Source of the DNA: Planctomycetales bacterium 10988
Lineage (GTDB): Bacteria > Planctomycetota > Planctomycetia > Pirellulales > Pb10988
Direction: 5' to 3'
Assembly (NCBI GenBank): GCA_009664345.1
Contig: CP043547.1
Location: 5,980,709-6,044,708, forward strand
Length of the DNA: 64,000 nucleotides
Shown: positions 9,397 to 18,275 of the stretch, piece by piece
Numbering within the stretch: position 1 is the first letter of the stretch
How the letters are laid out: each line of letters starts with the position of its first letter
The notes under the pieces: model-generated
What the model was told of the DNA's origin: nothing
The model's database searches: none
The model's input: the letters and a program-made list of their open reading frames with translations, nothing else
Position numbers and translations under genes: made by a program

Positions 9397-10530
9397 ATGG
9401 AAACTTTTGATTGCATCGTGTGCGGCTGTGGCGGGGTGGGAAGCTCGGTTCTCTACCATCTTGCTCGCCAAAAAGTGAAAGTGTTGGGCCTGGATCCCTT
9501 TCCGCCAGGGCATCGTTTCGGCAGCACGCATGGCCATACCAGGGTGATCCGCTTGGCCTATATGGAGCATCCTGATTATGTGCCGCTCCTCAAGCGGGCG
9601 TACGACCTTTGGCACGAGTTCGAGGAAGAATCGGGAGCAAGTCTCTACGAAGAAACGGGCGTCTTGCAAGTCGGGCCAGCGGATGGATCGGTCATTCCCG
9701 GCATTTTGAAGAGTGCCGAAGAGCATGATCTTGAGGTCGAGCAAATTGACGCGGAAGGGCTTGTCGAACGCTTTCCCGGTTTTGTTTTAGAGCCAAAGAT
9801 GAAGGCGATTTTCGAACGCCGCGCCGGATTTCTGCATGCGAAACGAGCTTGGCAACTCCAGACCCAACTTGCCCAACAAGAGAAGGCTCAGCTCTCCATC
9901 GGCGAACATTTCAAGACATGGACCCAGGAAGGGAAAAACATCGTCGTTGAAACTTCGCAACGAAAAGTGGCGACTTCTCGACTGTTATTGTCTCTTGGTC
10001 CTTGGATTCCGCGTTGGGCACCGTCTCACTTTCCAAGGCTCACCATCACTCGGCAGACGAGTTTTTGGTACTGCGGCCATGGTCCTTATTATCACATGGA
10101 AGCGGAAGCCCCGGTCTTTCTCTATGAGACACCCGAGGGAGTTTTTTACGGGCTGCCGCATCAAGAACCGTGGGGAGTAAAGGTCGCCCGCCATTCGCTC
10201 GGAACGCCAATTCAACATCCCCAAGAAGCGGAGAACTCCGTCGATCCTGAGGAGGAGTCGCAGGTGCGAAGTTTTCTCAAGCGGTATCTTCCGAAGATGG
10301 ATCACACACTGCGGAGACACGAAGTCTGTCGGTACACCAATACGCCGGATGGGCATTTCGTCATTGATCAGCATCCAGAAGCCGCTGGGGTGTTTTTTCT
10401 GGCAGGGCTTTCCGGCCACGGCTTTAAATTCGCTCCGGTTCTTGGAGAGCAAATTTCTCTTTGGATGCTCGAAGGAAGGCCAAAACTCTCCCTCGATTTT
10501 CTTTCGCTCCGCCGCTTTTCGCAAGTTTAA
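9397..10530 (+). CDS. solA: FAD-dependent oxidase, sarcosine / N-methyl-L-tryptophan oxidase family
   Basis: The family oxidises N-methyl amino acids with release of H2O2 and carries covalently bound FAD. The 377-residue product opens with a Rossmann motif (CGCGGVGSSVLYHL), then GLDPF and the STHGHTRVIRLAY segment typical of monomeric sarcosine and N-methyltryptophan oxidases. Near the end it has CRYTNTPDGHFVID; Cys311 matches the covalent-flavin cysteine of this family. It is followed by FLAGLSGHGFKFAP, the usual C-terminal flavin contact. The ATG at 9397 is preferred to a TTG 24 bases earlier. Substrate cannot be told from sequence, so the symbol is by similarity. It is the last gene before a tRNA on the opposite strand. 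Confidence 0.85.
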   Translation: METFDCIVCGCGGVGSSVLYHLARQKVKVLGLDPFPPGHRFGSTHGHTRVIRLAYMEHPDYVPLLKRAYDLWHEFEEESGASLYEETGVLQVGPADGSVIPGILKSAEEHDLEVEQIDAEGLVERFPGFVLEPKMKAIFERRAGFLHAKRAWQLQTQLAQQEKAQLSIGEHFKTWTQEGKNIVVETSQRKVATSRLLLSLGPWIPRWAPSHFPRLTITRQTSFWYCGHGPYYHMEAEAPVFLYETPEGVFYGLPHQEPWGVKVARHSLGTPIQHPQEAENSVDPEEESQVRSFLKRYLPKMDHTLRRHEVCRYTNTPDGHFVIDQHPEAAGVFFLAGLSGHGFKFAPVLGEQISLWMLEGRPKLSLDFLSLRRFSQV

Positions 10531-10547
10531 TAGCGATTGCTATTCCA

Positions 10548-10594
10548 TAAAAAAAGCCACAACTACCATTTCTCGAAAGAAAGAAGTCGTGGCT
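10548..10594 (-). terminator. Terminator of tRNA-Ser
   Basis: On the minus strand AGCCACGACT pairs fully (one G-U) with AGTTGTGGCT across a 20 nt loop and runs into TTTTTTT. It starts 10 bases past the tRNA 3' end. Confidence 0.75.
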
Positions 10595-10603
10595 TGTTCA
10601 AAG

Positions 10604-10687
10604 CGGAGGGCACGGGATTCGAACCCGCAACCCCAAAAAGGGGCACCACATTTCCAGTGTGGCCGCTAGCCAGTTCGCATACCCTCC
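10604..10687 (-). tRNA. tRNA-Ser (anticodon GGA)
   Basis: The minus strand folds as a class II tRNA. The acceptor GGAGGGT pairs with GCCCTCC, and the anticodon stem-loop is CCACA-CTGGAAA-TGTGG, giving GGA for UCC codons. A long variable arm (GCCCCTTTTTGGGGT) is typical of serine tRNAs. The T-arm is GCGGGTTCGAATCCCGT. The discriminator is G and CCA is not encoded. A terminator follows at once, so it is a single-gene unit. Confidence 0.95.
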
Positions 10688-10710
10688 AGGCTATTTTTCA
10701 CCAAGAGTCA

Positions 10711-10750
10711 GTGGTCAAAAACCGACAGACACCTGGTAAAAGTGACACTC
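10711..10750. repeat. Copy of GTGGTCAAAA/CACCTGG repeat
   Basis: GTGGTCAAAA, CACCTGG, an A-run and GTGAC occur in the same order as on the minus strand of the 2187-2254 element, with gaps. It lies just upstream of tRNA-Ser. It is probably a partial copy of a small dispersed repeat. Confidence 0.35.
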
Positions 10751-10926
10751 ATAGACCTTTTATTCATAAACTCTAAAAGTGAGATAAAGAAGTATAACTT
10801 CCAAAGTCCGGCTCGTCTAGCGAGTGCTTGAAAGAACTTTCACTTCCTAAGTTGCTTTCATTTGGACAAGAATCAACGGAGTGAAGTTCGCATGATTCTG
10901 ATGCTGGATGACCATCCAATAAAGAA

Positions 10927-10987
10927 CCCCTCGCAGGTGGGGCAGGTACTTGCGAGGGGCTTTGGGGTGAGGGATAAAAATCCCTCA
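10927..10987 (-). terminator. Two tandem GC-rich hairpins, likely terminator
   Basis: CCCCTCGCA (10927-10935) pairs with TGCGAGGGG (10951-10959), and TGAGGGAT (10968-10975) pairs with ATCCCTCA (10980-10987) over an AAAA loop. On the minus strand the second hairpin met is followed by TTCTTTATT, so together they could end the minus-strand gene that stops at 11165. The flanks 10751-10926 and 10988-11164 hold no gene I can support. Confidence 0.45.
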
Positions 10988-11164
10988 GGGACACTCATAA
11001 TTTATACTGAAATAGAGCTGAATCAAGCATTTAGGAAAGAAAAATTAGAAAATTTTCCTTTTTTCTATCTGCAAAATCGTTTTTCATGCGTTTAATACTA
11101 TATCCCCAAATTGCAACTTCATTATCGGCCTGTTTGCTGAACCGCTCCAATAATTAAAATGATT

Positions 11165-11509
11165 TTAATTATCCGCGGAACCGGCGGCCATCAAAACTTC
11201 TCTGACCGCAAAAATTCGCTTGGCTTGCGTCTTATCCGGGTCCAGGACGATGTATTCCACCTCCGTTTGGGCCTGTTGGAGTAATTCCCGAAATTGGGGC
11301 TTACTCGGTTGCCAAAGCGACCATTCGGAATTCGAACCTTGCAGCTCACAAAACTCCTTCGCAGTCTCCTCGCTGGAGAAAATTGCAATAGAAGGAGCTT
11401 CCAACCCCTGGCTCTGAATATTCCACAAGGCAAACTCGACCGCTCCTTCTTCCTTTCGATAAAGAAGAAAAGGATCAAGTTCGACCGGGGAACCAGCAGG
11501 TGTTTCCAC
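11165..11509 (-). CDS. Small protein of unknown function
   Basis: The 114-residue product has sensible composition and alternating structure: a short acidic/hydrophobic N terminus (ELDPFLLYRKEEG), then a beta-alpha pattern (APSIAIFSSEETAKEFCEL) and a C-terminal VEYIVLDPD. The middle faintly recalls SseB-like folds, but I do not assign a family. The GTG at 11509 is chosen as the start of the well-formed part, with a weak CGGGAT upstream. The frame stays open to 11602, where 31 extra residues look less protein-like. Tandem hairpins downstream may end the transcript. It lies between two tRNA genes. Confidence 0.6.
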   Translation of the reverse strand: METPAGSPVELDPFLLYRKEEGAVEFALWNIQSQGLEAPSIAIFSSEETAKEFCELQGSNSEWSLWQPSKPQFRELLQQAQTEVEYIVLDPDKTQAKRIFAVREVLMAAGSADN

Positions 11510-11719
11510 AATTCTATCCCGAGACAGTAAAGAAAAGTTAAATACTGATGTTACTGTAACAAATGTTTCTGACCGATCAAGCAATTTTGAGATTATTCGC
11601 AATTTTCTCCATTGATCTAAGTAGAGATGCCGTGGACACCTCCGACGAGATGGCAGACGCTCCTCGGGGATTCCTGCTCAAGCTTTCCAAGAATTTTGGC
11701 CGAATTAACAGAGTACCCC

Positions 11720-11748
11720 TTACATACCCGAACGGTTTGGTGTATACT
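11720..11748 (+). promoter_or_regulatory. Sigma-70-like promoter for initiator tRNA
   Basis: TTACAT and TATACT are separated by 17 bases, close to the housekeeping consensus. The predicted start is about 90 bases before the tRNA, with no gene between. Confidence 0.5.
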
Positions 11749-11845
11749 GACCCATCCAATGGAAATCGAAATCAAACGGAACTTCAAACTTCCTTCACAC
11801 GATCTCCTTGGAAAACACAAGGCATTGAATGATGCCGATATTGGA

Positions 11846-11919
<74 letters not shown>

Positions 11920-11956
11920 CTTCGCTCTTTTGAGCATCAAAATTGAATCGATTTTG

Positions 11957-11992
11957 CAGCCAAGGTGATTTCATCTTGGCTGTTTTTCTTTT
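11957..11992 (+). terminator. Terminator of initiator tRNA
   Basis: CAGCCAAG (11957-11964) pairs with CTTGGCTG (11975-11982), with inner TGA/TCA pairing, and is followed by TTTTTCTTTT. It lies 38 bases after the tRNA. Confidence 0.85.
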
Positions 11993-12131
11993 CATCCTGC
12001 CAAAACTTCGGTGATCTTGCAGGAATTTCGCATCCACTATTGTTTATATGTTGCGATCTAGCCTGGGGGAGACTATGCTTGACGAAATTCGAGCGTAGAT
12101 CTAAGAACCTCCCTCTGTTCCCGGCAATGTG

Positions 12132-13643
12132 ATGGCAATGCAATTTCTCCGGCTCCTCCTTTTCCTGCTCGCCTTCCTCTTCGTCTTTTCCACGAATCCT
12201 CCCCTGTCCGCGGAAGAATCGAAGCCAAATATCCTCTTCATTCTGACAGATGACCAAGGGTGGACCACGCTGAGCTGTTATGGCAATCCCTTGATGAAAA
12301 CGCCCCATCTTGACCAACTTGCCGCGGAAGGGATGCGGTTTACGGATGCGTACGCGATCCCGCAATGTACGCCCACCCGAGCAACACTGCTGACGGGAAC
12401 TCATACCGCAACGAATGGGATGTGGCATGTGATTCCCTGGTATGGCTGGCCTTGGGCACGCGTGGAAGAACCGCCCTTCCGCGAACAACTTCTCCCAGAA
12501 CAATGCCGGTTGCCCCATGGATTAAAGCAAGCAGGGTATGTCACCGGAATGGCTGGCAAGTGGCATTTAACGTCGAATGAACATGGAGCCTATACCCACC
12601 TGAAAGCGGAATCCGGCCCCCTCTTCGGCTTTGATGAGGTTGCTCCTCCGGGGCCTGGAAGTCAAAATACCGGCGATAAATGGGTCGATCATCTGACGGA
12701 TGCTGCTTGTGAGTTTATGGAAGAAAACCGCGACCGCCCTTGGTTTTATTATCTTTCGCATCATACCCTTCATGGTGTTGTCTCCGCTCCCGAAGACCTT
12801 ATTCAAAAGCATTTAGATCAAGGAGCCCCCGAAGAAGGGCTGGGGAATGCAACTTATTTAGCAGCGATCGAACACCTCGACCATTCCATCGGACGGCTGA
12901 TGAAGAAACTCGATGACCTGGAACTTTCGGACAATACAATCGTCGTCTTCCTCAGTGATAACGGCGGCTTCGATACGGCCTATACAAATCCCAAAGAGAG
13001 CCTGCCCGTTTATCGCGGCGAGGAACCACTTCCGTTTCGCAGATATGAATTTGAAAACAACCCTCTCCGCGAGGGAAAAGGTTCTCTCTATGAAGGGGGG
13101 ACGCGGGTTCCTTGCATCGTCCGGTGGCCGGAGAAGATCGAAGCCGGTGCTGTCTCCGAGACACCCATTCACGTGGTCGATTGGTATCCGACGCTCTTGG
13201 ATGCGGCTGGCGTCGAGCTTGAGGAATCGCCCGCTGGGGAAAGTTTGGTCAGTGTTTTCCAAGGCGAATCGCTGCCAGAACGGCCCCTTTATTGGTATAC
13301 CCCGCTGTACGATACGAATTGGAAATTAACTCCATCGGCAGCTATCCGGGAAGGCCGTTGGAAGTTGATTCATTCGTTCGGGGACTGGTTTGATGACGAG
13401 GCGATCTATCACAAAGGGGCGAAGACGGAACTCTTCGATCTTGAAGAAGACCTGAGTGAGACAACGGACCTCTCCGCGGAACACCCCGAAATTGTCGACC
13501 GTTTGAAGCGAAAACTCTTCAAGTGGATTCGCAACTCCGGCAGCATCATCCCGCAAAAAAATCTCCACCTCGACCCTGCCAAAGCCTTTGACAAAACAAG
13601 AAATAAACAACCCTGGAATCAGAATAATCCTTTTGAAGGGTAA
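12132..13643 (+). CDS. Secreted arylsulfatase-type sulfatase
   Basis: Sulfatases hydrolyse sulfate esters using a formylglycine made from a Cys in C-x-P-x-R. The 503-residue product has a signal peptide (FLRLLLFLLAFLFVFS, cleavage near SAEE). It then has NILFILTDDQG with the metal-binding Asp pair at 40-41, and QCTPTRATLLTG with Cys79 as the formylglycine site. Later come GKWHL, HTLHG and FLSDNGGFD, all usual metal or substrate positions. The ATG at 12132 follows a GTG and precedes another ATG; no clear ribosome site decides between them. Its stop lies 7 bases before the next gene, a PVC-type cytochrome, so the pair is an operon. Planctomycetes use many such enzymes on sulfated polysaccharides; the substrate here is unknown. 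Confidence 0.92.
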   Translation: MAMQFLRLLLFLLAFLFVFSTNPPLSAEESKPNILFILTDDQGWTTLSCYGNPLMKTPHLDQLAAEGMRFTDAYAIPQCTPTRATLLTGTHTATNGMWHVIPWYGWPWARVEEPPFREQLLPEQCRLPHGLKQAGYVTGMAGKWHLTSNEHGAYTHLKAESGPLFGFDEVAPPGPGSQNTGDKWVDHLTDAACEFMEENRDRPWFYYLSHHTLHGVVSAPEDLIQKHLDQGAPEEGLGNATYLAAIEHLDHSIGRLMKKLDDLELSDNTIVVFLSDNGGFDTAYTNPKESLPVYRGEEPLPFRRYEFENNPLREGKGSLYEGGTRVPCIVRWPEKIEAGAVSETPIHVVDWYPTLLDAAGVELEESPAGESLVSVFQGESLPERPLYWYTPLYDTNWKLTPSAAIREGRWKLIHSFGDWFDDEAIYHKGAKTELFDLEEDLSETTDLSAEHPEIVDRLKRKLFKWIRNSGSIIPQKNLHLDPAKAFDKTRNKQPWNQNNPFEG

Positions 13644-13650
13644 GAAGAGA

Positions 13651-16572
13651 ATGGAAAATCTCCGGTATCAATTCATTTCGACGATCGTTTTGTGCTCGCT
13701 TCTCTTTCCTCACATGAGTTGGGGGGATGAGTTTCCGGCGATCTATAATAGTGAGACTTCCACGGAAGCGGTGATGATGCCTGCCGAGCAAGCCGCCGCC
13801 ACGATGCAAGTTCCTGAAGGTTTTCAGGTGCAACTTTATGCCGCCGAGCCTGAAGTACAGAATCCCATCGCGATGGCTTGGGATGATCGCGGTCGGATGT
13901 GGGTGGCGGAAAACTTCACCTATGCCGAAGGGACGAAGCATTTCGAGCTTGCTTTACGTGATCGGGTTTTGATCTTTGAGGATGAAGACAACGACGGAAA
14001 AGCGGATTCGCGAAAGGTCTTTACCGACAAAGTGCAAATGCTAACGAGTGTCGAAGTCGGTCGCGGCGGCGTGTGGCTGATGTGTCCTCCGCGATTGCTG
14101 TTTATTCCCGATGCGAACCAAGATGACATTCCCGACGGTCCCGCCCAAGTGATGCTGGATGGATTCAAAGTCGGGACGGATAGCTATCACAACTTTGCCA
14201 ATGGACTTCGGTGGGGGCCAGATGGCTGGCTTTATGGGCGTTGTGGGCATTCTTGCCCCGGCCTGCTCGGCACACCTGGCACTCCGCAAGAGGACCGCGT
14301 TCCGATCGAAGGGGGCATCTGGCGTTTTCATCCTGAACGAAAAACCGTCGAAGTTCTCTGCCATGGCACGGTCAATCCTTGGGGCCATGACTGGGATCAG
14401 CATGGCGAACTGTTCTTTATCAATACGGTCATTGGGCACTTGTGGCACATGCTGCCGGGTTCGCATTTCAAGGAATCTTTCGGCGAAAGCACCAACCCTG
14501 GCGTTTACGAACGCATGGATACCATCGCGGATCATTACCACTACGACAGGACAGGTTCTTGGCAAGATAGCCGCGACGGGGCAGCAAACAATTACGGCGG
14601 CGGACATGCCCACATCGGGATGATGATCTACCAAGCCCAGCAATGGCCAGAGCAATATCGTCATCAACTTTTCACGCTGAATATGCACGGGCGTCGGGCG
14701 AATGTTGAACGGCTGGACCGCGACGGTGCTGGTTATGTTGGATGCCATGAGCCGGATTTCTTCCTGGCCGAAGACCCCTATTTTCGTGGGCTAGAAATCA
14801 GCGTCGGACCTGATGGCAATGTCTTTGTGATCGACTGGAGTGACACCGGCGAATGTCATGAACGAAACGGCGTGCATCGCACTAGCGGCCGGATTTTCAA
14901 GATTTGTTATGGCAAAGAAAGTACCCCGCAGCCGTTGCCCAAGCCTTATTGTCTTCAGGGGGAAGGCAAGCTCCCCACGCTTTGGAAACAGTATCAGGCA
15001 GGAGAAACCACTCCTGAGATGCTGCGATCTTTGCTACAGGATGAAGACGAACACGTTCGCGTGTGGGCAATTCGATTGCTGACCGACTTTTGGCCGCTCG
15101 ATACCTTGATGGGGCCGAAGCCCAACGCCGTTTATCCGGACGATCCCGATACGCGAGCCGAGCTTGTTCGCTTGGCCCGGGAGGACGAATCCGGTCTTGT
15201 GCAACTTGTGCTGGCTTCGACTTTGCAACGGCTTCCGGTGGAACATCGGGCGGAACTCGCTCGCGAACTCGTTCAGCATAAAGCTTTTGCCCACGATAAA
15301 GACCTGCCGTTTTTGACCTGGTTTGGCTTGATTCCGGTGGGGGAAGATTTCCCGATGGAGCTTGTCGAGGTCGCCCAAAAATGCCAATGGCCAGCGACGA
15401 TGAAATGGATCGCTCGCAATCTGGCGGCGAATATTGAAACTTCTCCCGAGGCGATCGATGCCCTCTTGGCCTCTGCGGAATCGATGCCCCATGAGTTGCA
15501 AGAAAGTATTCTCTTCGGAATGAACGAAGCCTTTCAAGGTTGGCGTTCTGCCGCGAAGCCGAGCCATTGGGATCGCTTCACCAAGCAATCTTTCGTTGAA
15601 AATCATCCCGCCATCGTTCGAGATTTGAGCACGCTTTTTGGAGATGGTTTGGCATTGGAAGAAATCCGTCAAATCGCACTCGATCGAGATGCCGACCTCA
15701 AGATGCGGATGACGGCTCTTCAAACCTTAATCGATGCCCGGCCGGATGACCTGCGATCCATTTGTGAAAAGCTCTTATCGCAAAAGATGTTGAATACCGT
15801 TGCTCTCAAGGGATTGGCCCTCTATGACGATCCGAAAGTCGCCGAGAACCTGATTAAGAATTATCGCCGTTTTGAGCAGACCGATCGGCCGAGTGTTTTG
15901 GAAACGCTGGTCTCTCGGCCGAAGTTTGCTAAGGTGCTTCTTGATCAAGTTGAAGCCGGCAAGAGTCAAATCGGCCTCGAAGTGATCACCCCGTTTCATG
16001 CCCGACAGATTGCCAGCCTGAATGATGCGGAATTGACCAAGCGGCTCTCCGAGGTTTGGGGCGAACTCCGCGATACGCCCGCCGAGCGGCAAGCCCAGAT
16101 TGCCATGTTGCAGGAGCAATTGCAGCCGAATCGCCTTTCGCAGGCCGATTTGCGGGCCGGTCGCGGGCTCTTTCGCAAGACCTGTTCCCAATGTCACATG
16201 CTCTACGGCGATGGCTCGAAGATCGGGCCGGACCTCACCGGGGCACAGCGTTCGAGCTTGGATTATCTGCTTTCGAACATCCTCGACCCCAGCGGAATCG
16301 TCAGCAAAGATTATCGCATGACCATGCTGATGACTGAAGACGGCCGTGTAATCAACGGCTTGGTCGTTGCCAAGAATCAGAAAAGTCTCACCATTCAAAC
16401 CCCCAACGAACAGCAAACGATTCCGCTCGACGAAATCGAGGCGATGCAGGAAACCACCCTTTCGCCGATGCCCGAAGGTCTCCTCGATAAACTCTCCCCG
16501 GAAGAACTGGCGAACCTCTTCGGCTACCTCATGCACACTAACCAAGTGCCATTGCCGGAGGGATTTGAATAA
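13651..16572 (+). CDS. PVC-type membrane-bound dehydrogenase with C-terminal c-type heme domain
   Basis: The 973-residue protein starts at an ATG after GAAGGGTAAGAAG and has a signal peptide (FISTIVLCSLLFPHMSWG). Residues about 45-430 match the beta-propeller dehydrogenase-like domain common in planctomycetes and verrucomicrobia (TIGR02604 type), with VPEGFQVQLYAAEP, AMAWDDRGRMWVAE, NGLRWGPDGWLYG and SVGPDGNVFVIDWSDTGECH. A middle helical region about 450-820 looks like HEAT repeats. The C terminus (about 835-970) is the TIGR02603-type heme domain with CSQCH, DLTG, ILDPS and a QTIPLDEIEAM segment. It probably transfers electrons in the periplasm; its substrate is unknown. It is 7 bases after the sulfatase gene. 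Confidence 0.92.
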   Translation: MENLRYQFISTIVLCSLLFPHMSWGDEFPAIYNSETSTEAVMMPAEQAAATMQVPEGFQVQLYAAEPEVQNPIAMAWDDRGRMWVAENFTYAEGTKHFELALRDRVLIFEDEDNDGKADSRKVFTDKVQMLTSVEVGRGGVWLMCPPRLLFIPDANQDDIPDGPAQVMLDGFKVGTDSYHNFANGLRWGPDGWLYGRCGHSCPGLLGTPGTPQEDRVPIEGGIWRFHPERKTVEVLCHGTVNPWGHDWDQHGELFFINTVIGHLWHMLPGSHFKESFGESTNPGVYERMDTIADHYHYDRTGSWQDSRDGAANNYGGGHAHIGMMIYQAQQWPEQYRHQLFTLNMHGRRANVERLDRDGAGYVGCHEPDFFLAEDPYFRGLEISVGPDGNVFVIDWSDTGECHERNGVHRTSGRIFKICYGKESTPQPLPKPYCLQGEGKLPTLWKQYQAGETTPEMLRSLLQDEDEHVRVWAIRLLTDFWPLDTLMGPKPNAVYPDDPDTRAELVRLAREDESGLVQLVLASTLQRLPVEHRAELARELVQHKAFAHDKDLPFLTWFGLIPVGEDFPMELVEVAQKCQWPATMKWIARNLAANIETSPEAIDALLASAESMPHELQESILFGMNEAFQGWRSAAKPSHWDRFTKQSFVENHPAIVRDLSTLFGDGLALEEIRQIALDRDADLKMRMTALQTLIDARPDDLRSICEKLLSQKMLNTVALKGLALYDDPKVAENLIKNYRRFEQTDRPSVLETLVSRPKFAKVLLDQVEAGKSQIGLEVITPFHARQIASLNDAELTKRLSEVWGELRDTPAERQAQIAMLQEQLQPNRLSQADLRAGRGLFRKTCSQCHMLYGDGSKIGPDLTGAQRSSLDYLLSNILDPSGIVSKDYRMTMLMTEDGRVINGLVVAKNQKSLTIQTPNEQQTIPLDEIEAMQETTLSPMPEGLLDKLSPEELANLFGYLMHTNQVPLPEGFE

Positions 16573-16868
16573 ACAGAAACGATCTCAATCGCCTAGATTC
16601 TCTAATCCACCTGACTAAGGAACTCGAATGACAGGGCGGCGATTTCCGTTCAATCCTTCCCGGAATCGCTCAGCATAATCGGCAAAACGTGACGAATGAG
16701 TAGCTAGCTGACAAAATACTCCCAAATATTTGGCAAAATAGCTAACGTTGGTAGATTAGAGGGAATAATCCTGGGAGTGGAACTTGGGATGAGGCCGATT
16801 CCTTGCCAAGTCATAAACACTCACTGCCGACGTCACTCGTACGATGCTGCAAGGCGGAAGGATTCAGA

Positions 16869-17894
16869 ATGCTTCGCACTTTGAAGAAGATCACAGGTTG
16901 CACCGCGGTTCTACTCGGAATGTGTCTGGTCTCAGGCGACGCGGCGAACGGACAGTTGTTTCAAGCAGAAAAGCCGGACCTTGGCCCGCAACTGGCCGAT
17001 GAACAAGTCACGCAAATGCAATTGGGCATGGTCGTCCAAGCGAAAACCGCTTGCCGTGGTTTATTGGGAACGATTCCGGTGCCGCTCGATTGGCCTGAAC
17101 AGCAAGTTCGCTTGGTGAGCGAAGATGTCTCGCCGGGCGTCAACATCAGCTATCGCCAAATTACCCCGACGGTCAAACAAATGCTCGTGAGCATCCCCTA
17201 TCTTCCGACCGGAATGGAAGCAAAAGCCCTCGTCACCGTGGAGCTGACTCGGCATACCATGCTTCCCCCGGATGACCCGAGCAAATTGCAGGTTCCCAAG
17301 CGGCTGTCGATGGACCTTCGCAAGTACATCGGTTCCAGCCCAGGCATCAACCCCCGCCACAATCGAATCCGCACGATCTCACGACAAATCACCCGAGATA
17401 TTGATAACGATTACGAACAAATCAAAGCGATTTATGAATGGGTCCGCGAAAATGTCGAATATGTCAACGGACCGTTCAAAGGCGATGTCGCCGCTTTGGA
17501 AGATGGCGAAGGGGATTGCGAAGAGCTGAGTTCGCTTTTCATCTCGCTTTGCCGTGCCAACATGATTCCCGCCCGAACCGTTTGGGTGCCCGGTCACTGT
17601 TACCCTGAGTTTTACATGGAAGATGAACATGGCACTGGCTATTGGCTCCCTTGTCAGGCTGCCGGCGGCTATGCTTTCGGGGGGATTCCCGAGTACCGCC
17701 CGATCTTGCAAAAGGGGGATAACTTCAAAGTGCCCGAACGCCCCCGCGATGTTCAACGCTATGTCGCTGAATTCCTCACCGGAAAAGGCGGGCGTCCCTC
17801 GGTTGAATTCATTCGCGATATCCTCGGTTATGATGAAGCAGGTCGCGGCTTGAGTTCCAATACGAATAACAGCCCGTTTTCGCAAACCCAATAA
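16869..17894 (+). CDS. Exported transglutaminase-like protein
   Basis: The family uses a Cys-His-Asp triad for protease or transferase chemistry. The 341-residue product starts at an ATG with GGAAGGA 6 nt upstream and has a signal peptide (TGCTAVLLGMCLVSGDAANG). Residues about 80-130 are a beta-rich domain. The core domain follows: IYEWVRENVEY, GDCEELSSLFISLCR (candidate catalytic Cys), then GHCYPEFYMEDEHGTGYWLPC (candidate His and later acidic partner). The tail has a long helix-rich segment and ends with Asn/Ser-rich residues. Neighbours give no clear role. The preceding gap of about 300 bases (16573-16868) holds no gene. Confidence 0.85.
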   Translation: MLRTLKKITGCTAVLLGMCLVSGDAANGQLFQAEKPDLGPQLADEQVTQMQLGMVVQAKTACRGLLGTIPVPLDWPEQQVRLVSEDVSPGVNISYRQITPTVKQMLVSIPYLPTGMEAKALVTVELTRHTMLPPDDPSKLQVPKRLSMDLRKYIGSSPGINPRHNRIRTISRQITRDIDNDYEQIKAIYEWVRENVEYVNGPFKGDVAALEDGEGDCEELSSLFISLCRANMIPARTVWVPGHCYPEFYMEDEHGTGYWLPCQAAGGYAFGGIPEYRPILQKGDNFKVPERPRDVQRYVAEFLTGKGGRPSVEFIRDILGYDEAGRGLSSNTNNSPFSQTQ

Positions 17895-17999
17895 CTACCG
17901 AAGCGTCTCGTCTCTTTCAATAGAGGTGGCCTTCGCATCGTCCTCTCGTGTTGTTTGGTGTTCGTTTTTCCCTCCTTTTAGTTCAAGGAAGAGCAACCA

Positions 18000-18170
18000 A
18001 TGTCCCAAGAATCAAAGCAAGACCAACCTCAGCCCGGCCAACCTTCGCTGCAATCGATCTCGCCAGAAGACCTTCAGGTCTTGCGTGAGTTCGTCGCCAA
18101 GGTCGGTGGAGTCGATCAAGCTGCCGAACTCTTCGAGCAACTTTCCGATTCCGAACGCCGTGCTGCTTAG
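18000..18170 (+). CDS. 56-residue acidic helical protein
   Basis: A short but well-supported gene. AAGGAAGAG lies about 5 nt before the ATG, and a strong terminator begins 25 bases after the stop. The N terminus is Gln/Pro/Ser-rich (SKQDQPQPGQPSLQ). The rest is an amphipathic acidic helix pair (ISPEDLQVLREFVAKVGG and VDQAAELFEQLSDSE). I recognise no family. It follows the transglutaminase-like gene by 105 bases and may share its transcript. A small partner or regulator is plausible but unproven. Confidence 0.75.
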   Translation: MSQESKQDQPQPGQPSLQSISPEDLQVLREFVAKVGGVDQAAELFEQLSDSERRAA

Positions 18171-18195
18171 GAAACTTTTGTTATATTAATAGATG

Positions 18196-18230
18196 AAGCC
18201 GGCAGGGAGTTTTCCTTGTCGGCTTTTTTT
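18196..18230 (+). terminator. Strong rho-independent terminator
   Basis: A 13 bp stem (AAGCCGGCAGGGA with TCCTTGTCGGCTT, two G-U pairs) and a 4 nt loop run straight into TTTTT. It ends the 56-residue gene transcript. Confidence 0.93.
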
Positions 18231-18235
18231 ATTTC

Positions 18236-18250
18236 AAAAAACACTTTTTA
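18236..18250. repeat. Variant A5-N2-ACTTTTT motif
   Basis: AAAAAACACTTTTTA, just past the terminator and 22 bases beyond the rtcA stop. It is part of the 18.2-24.3 kb cluster. Confidence 0.5.
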
Positions 18251-18260
18251 ATATTTTGTC

Positions 18261-18275
18261 AAAAACTACTTTTTA
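18261..18275. repeat. Variant A5-N2-ACTTTTT motif
   Basis: AAAAACTACTTTTTA, 25 bases after the previous copy; it overlaps the rtcA stop codon. Confidence 0.5.

Noticed and set aside
10773-10994. Minus-strand frame across tandem hairpins near 10.9 kb
   Set aside because: It covers two strong hairpins better explained as RNA structure or a terminator; no ribosome site.
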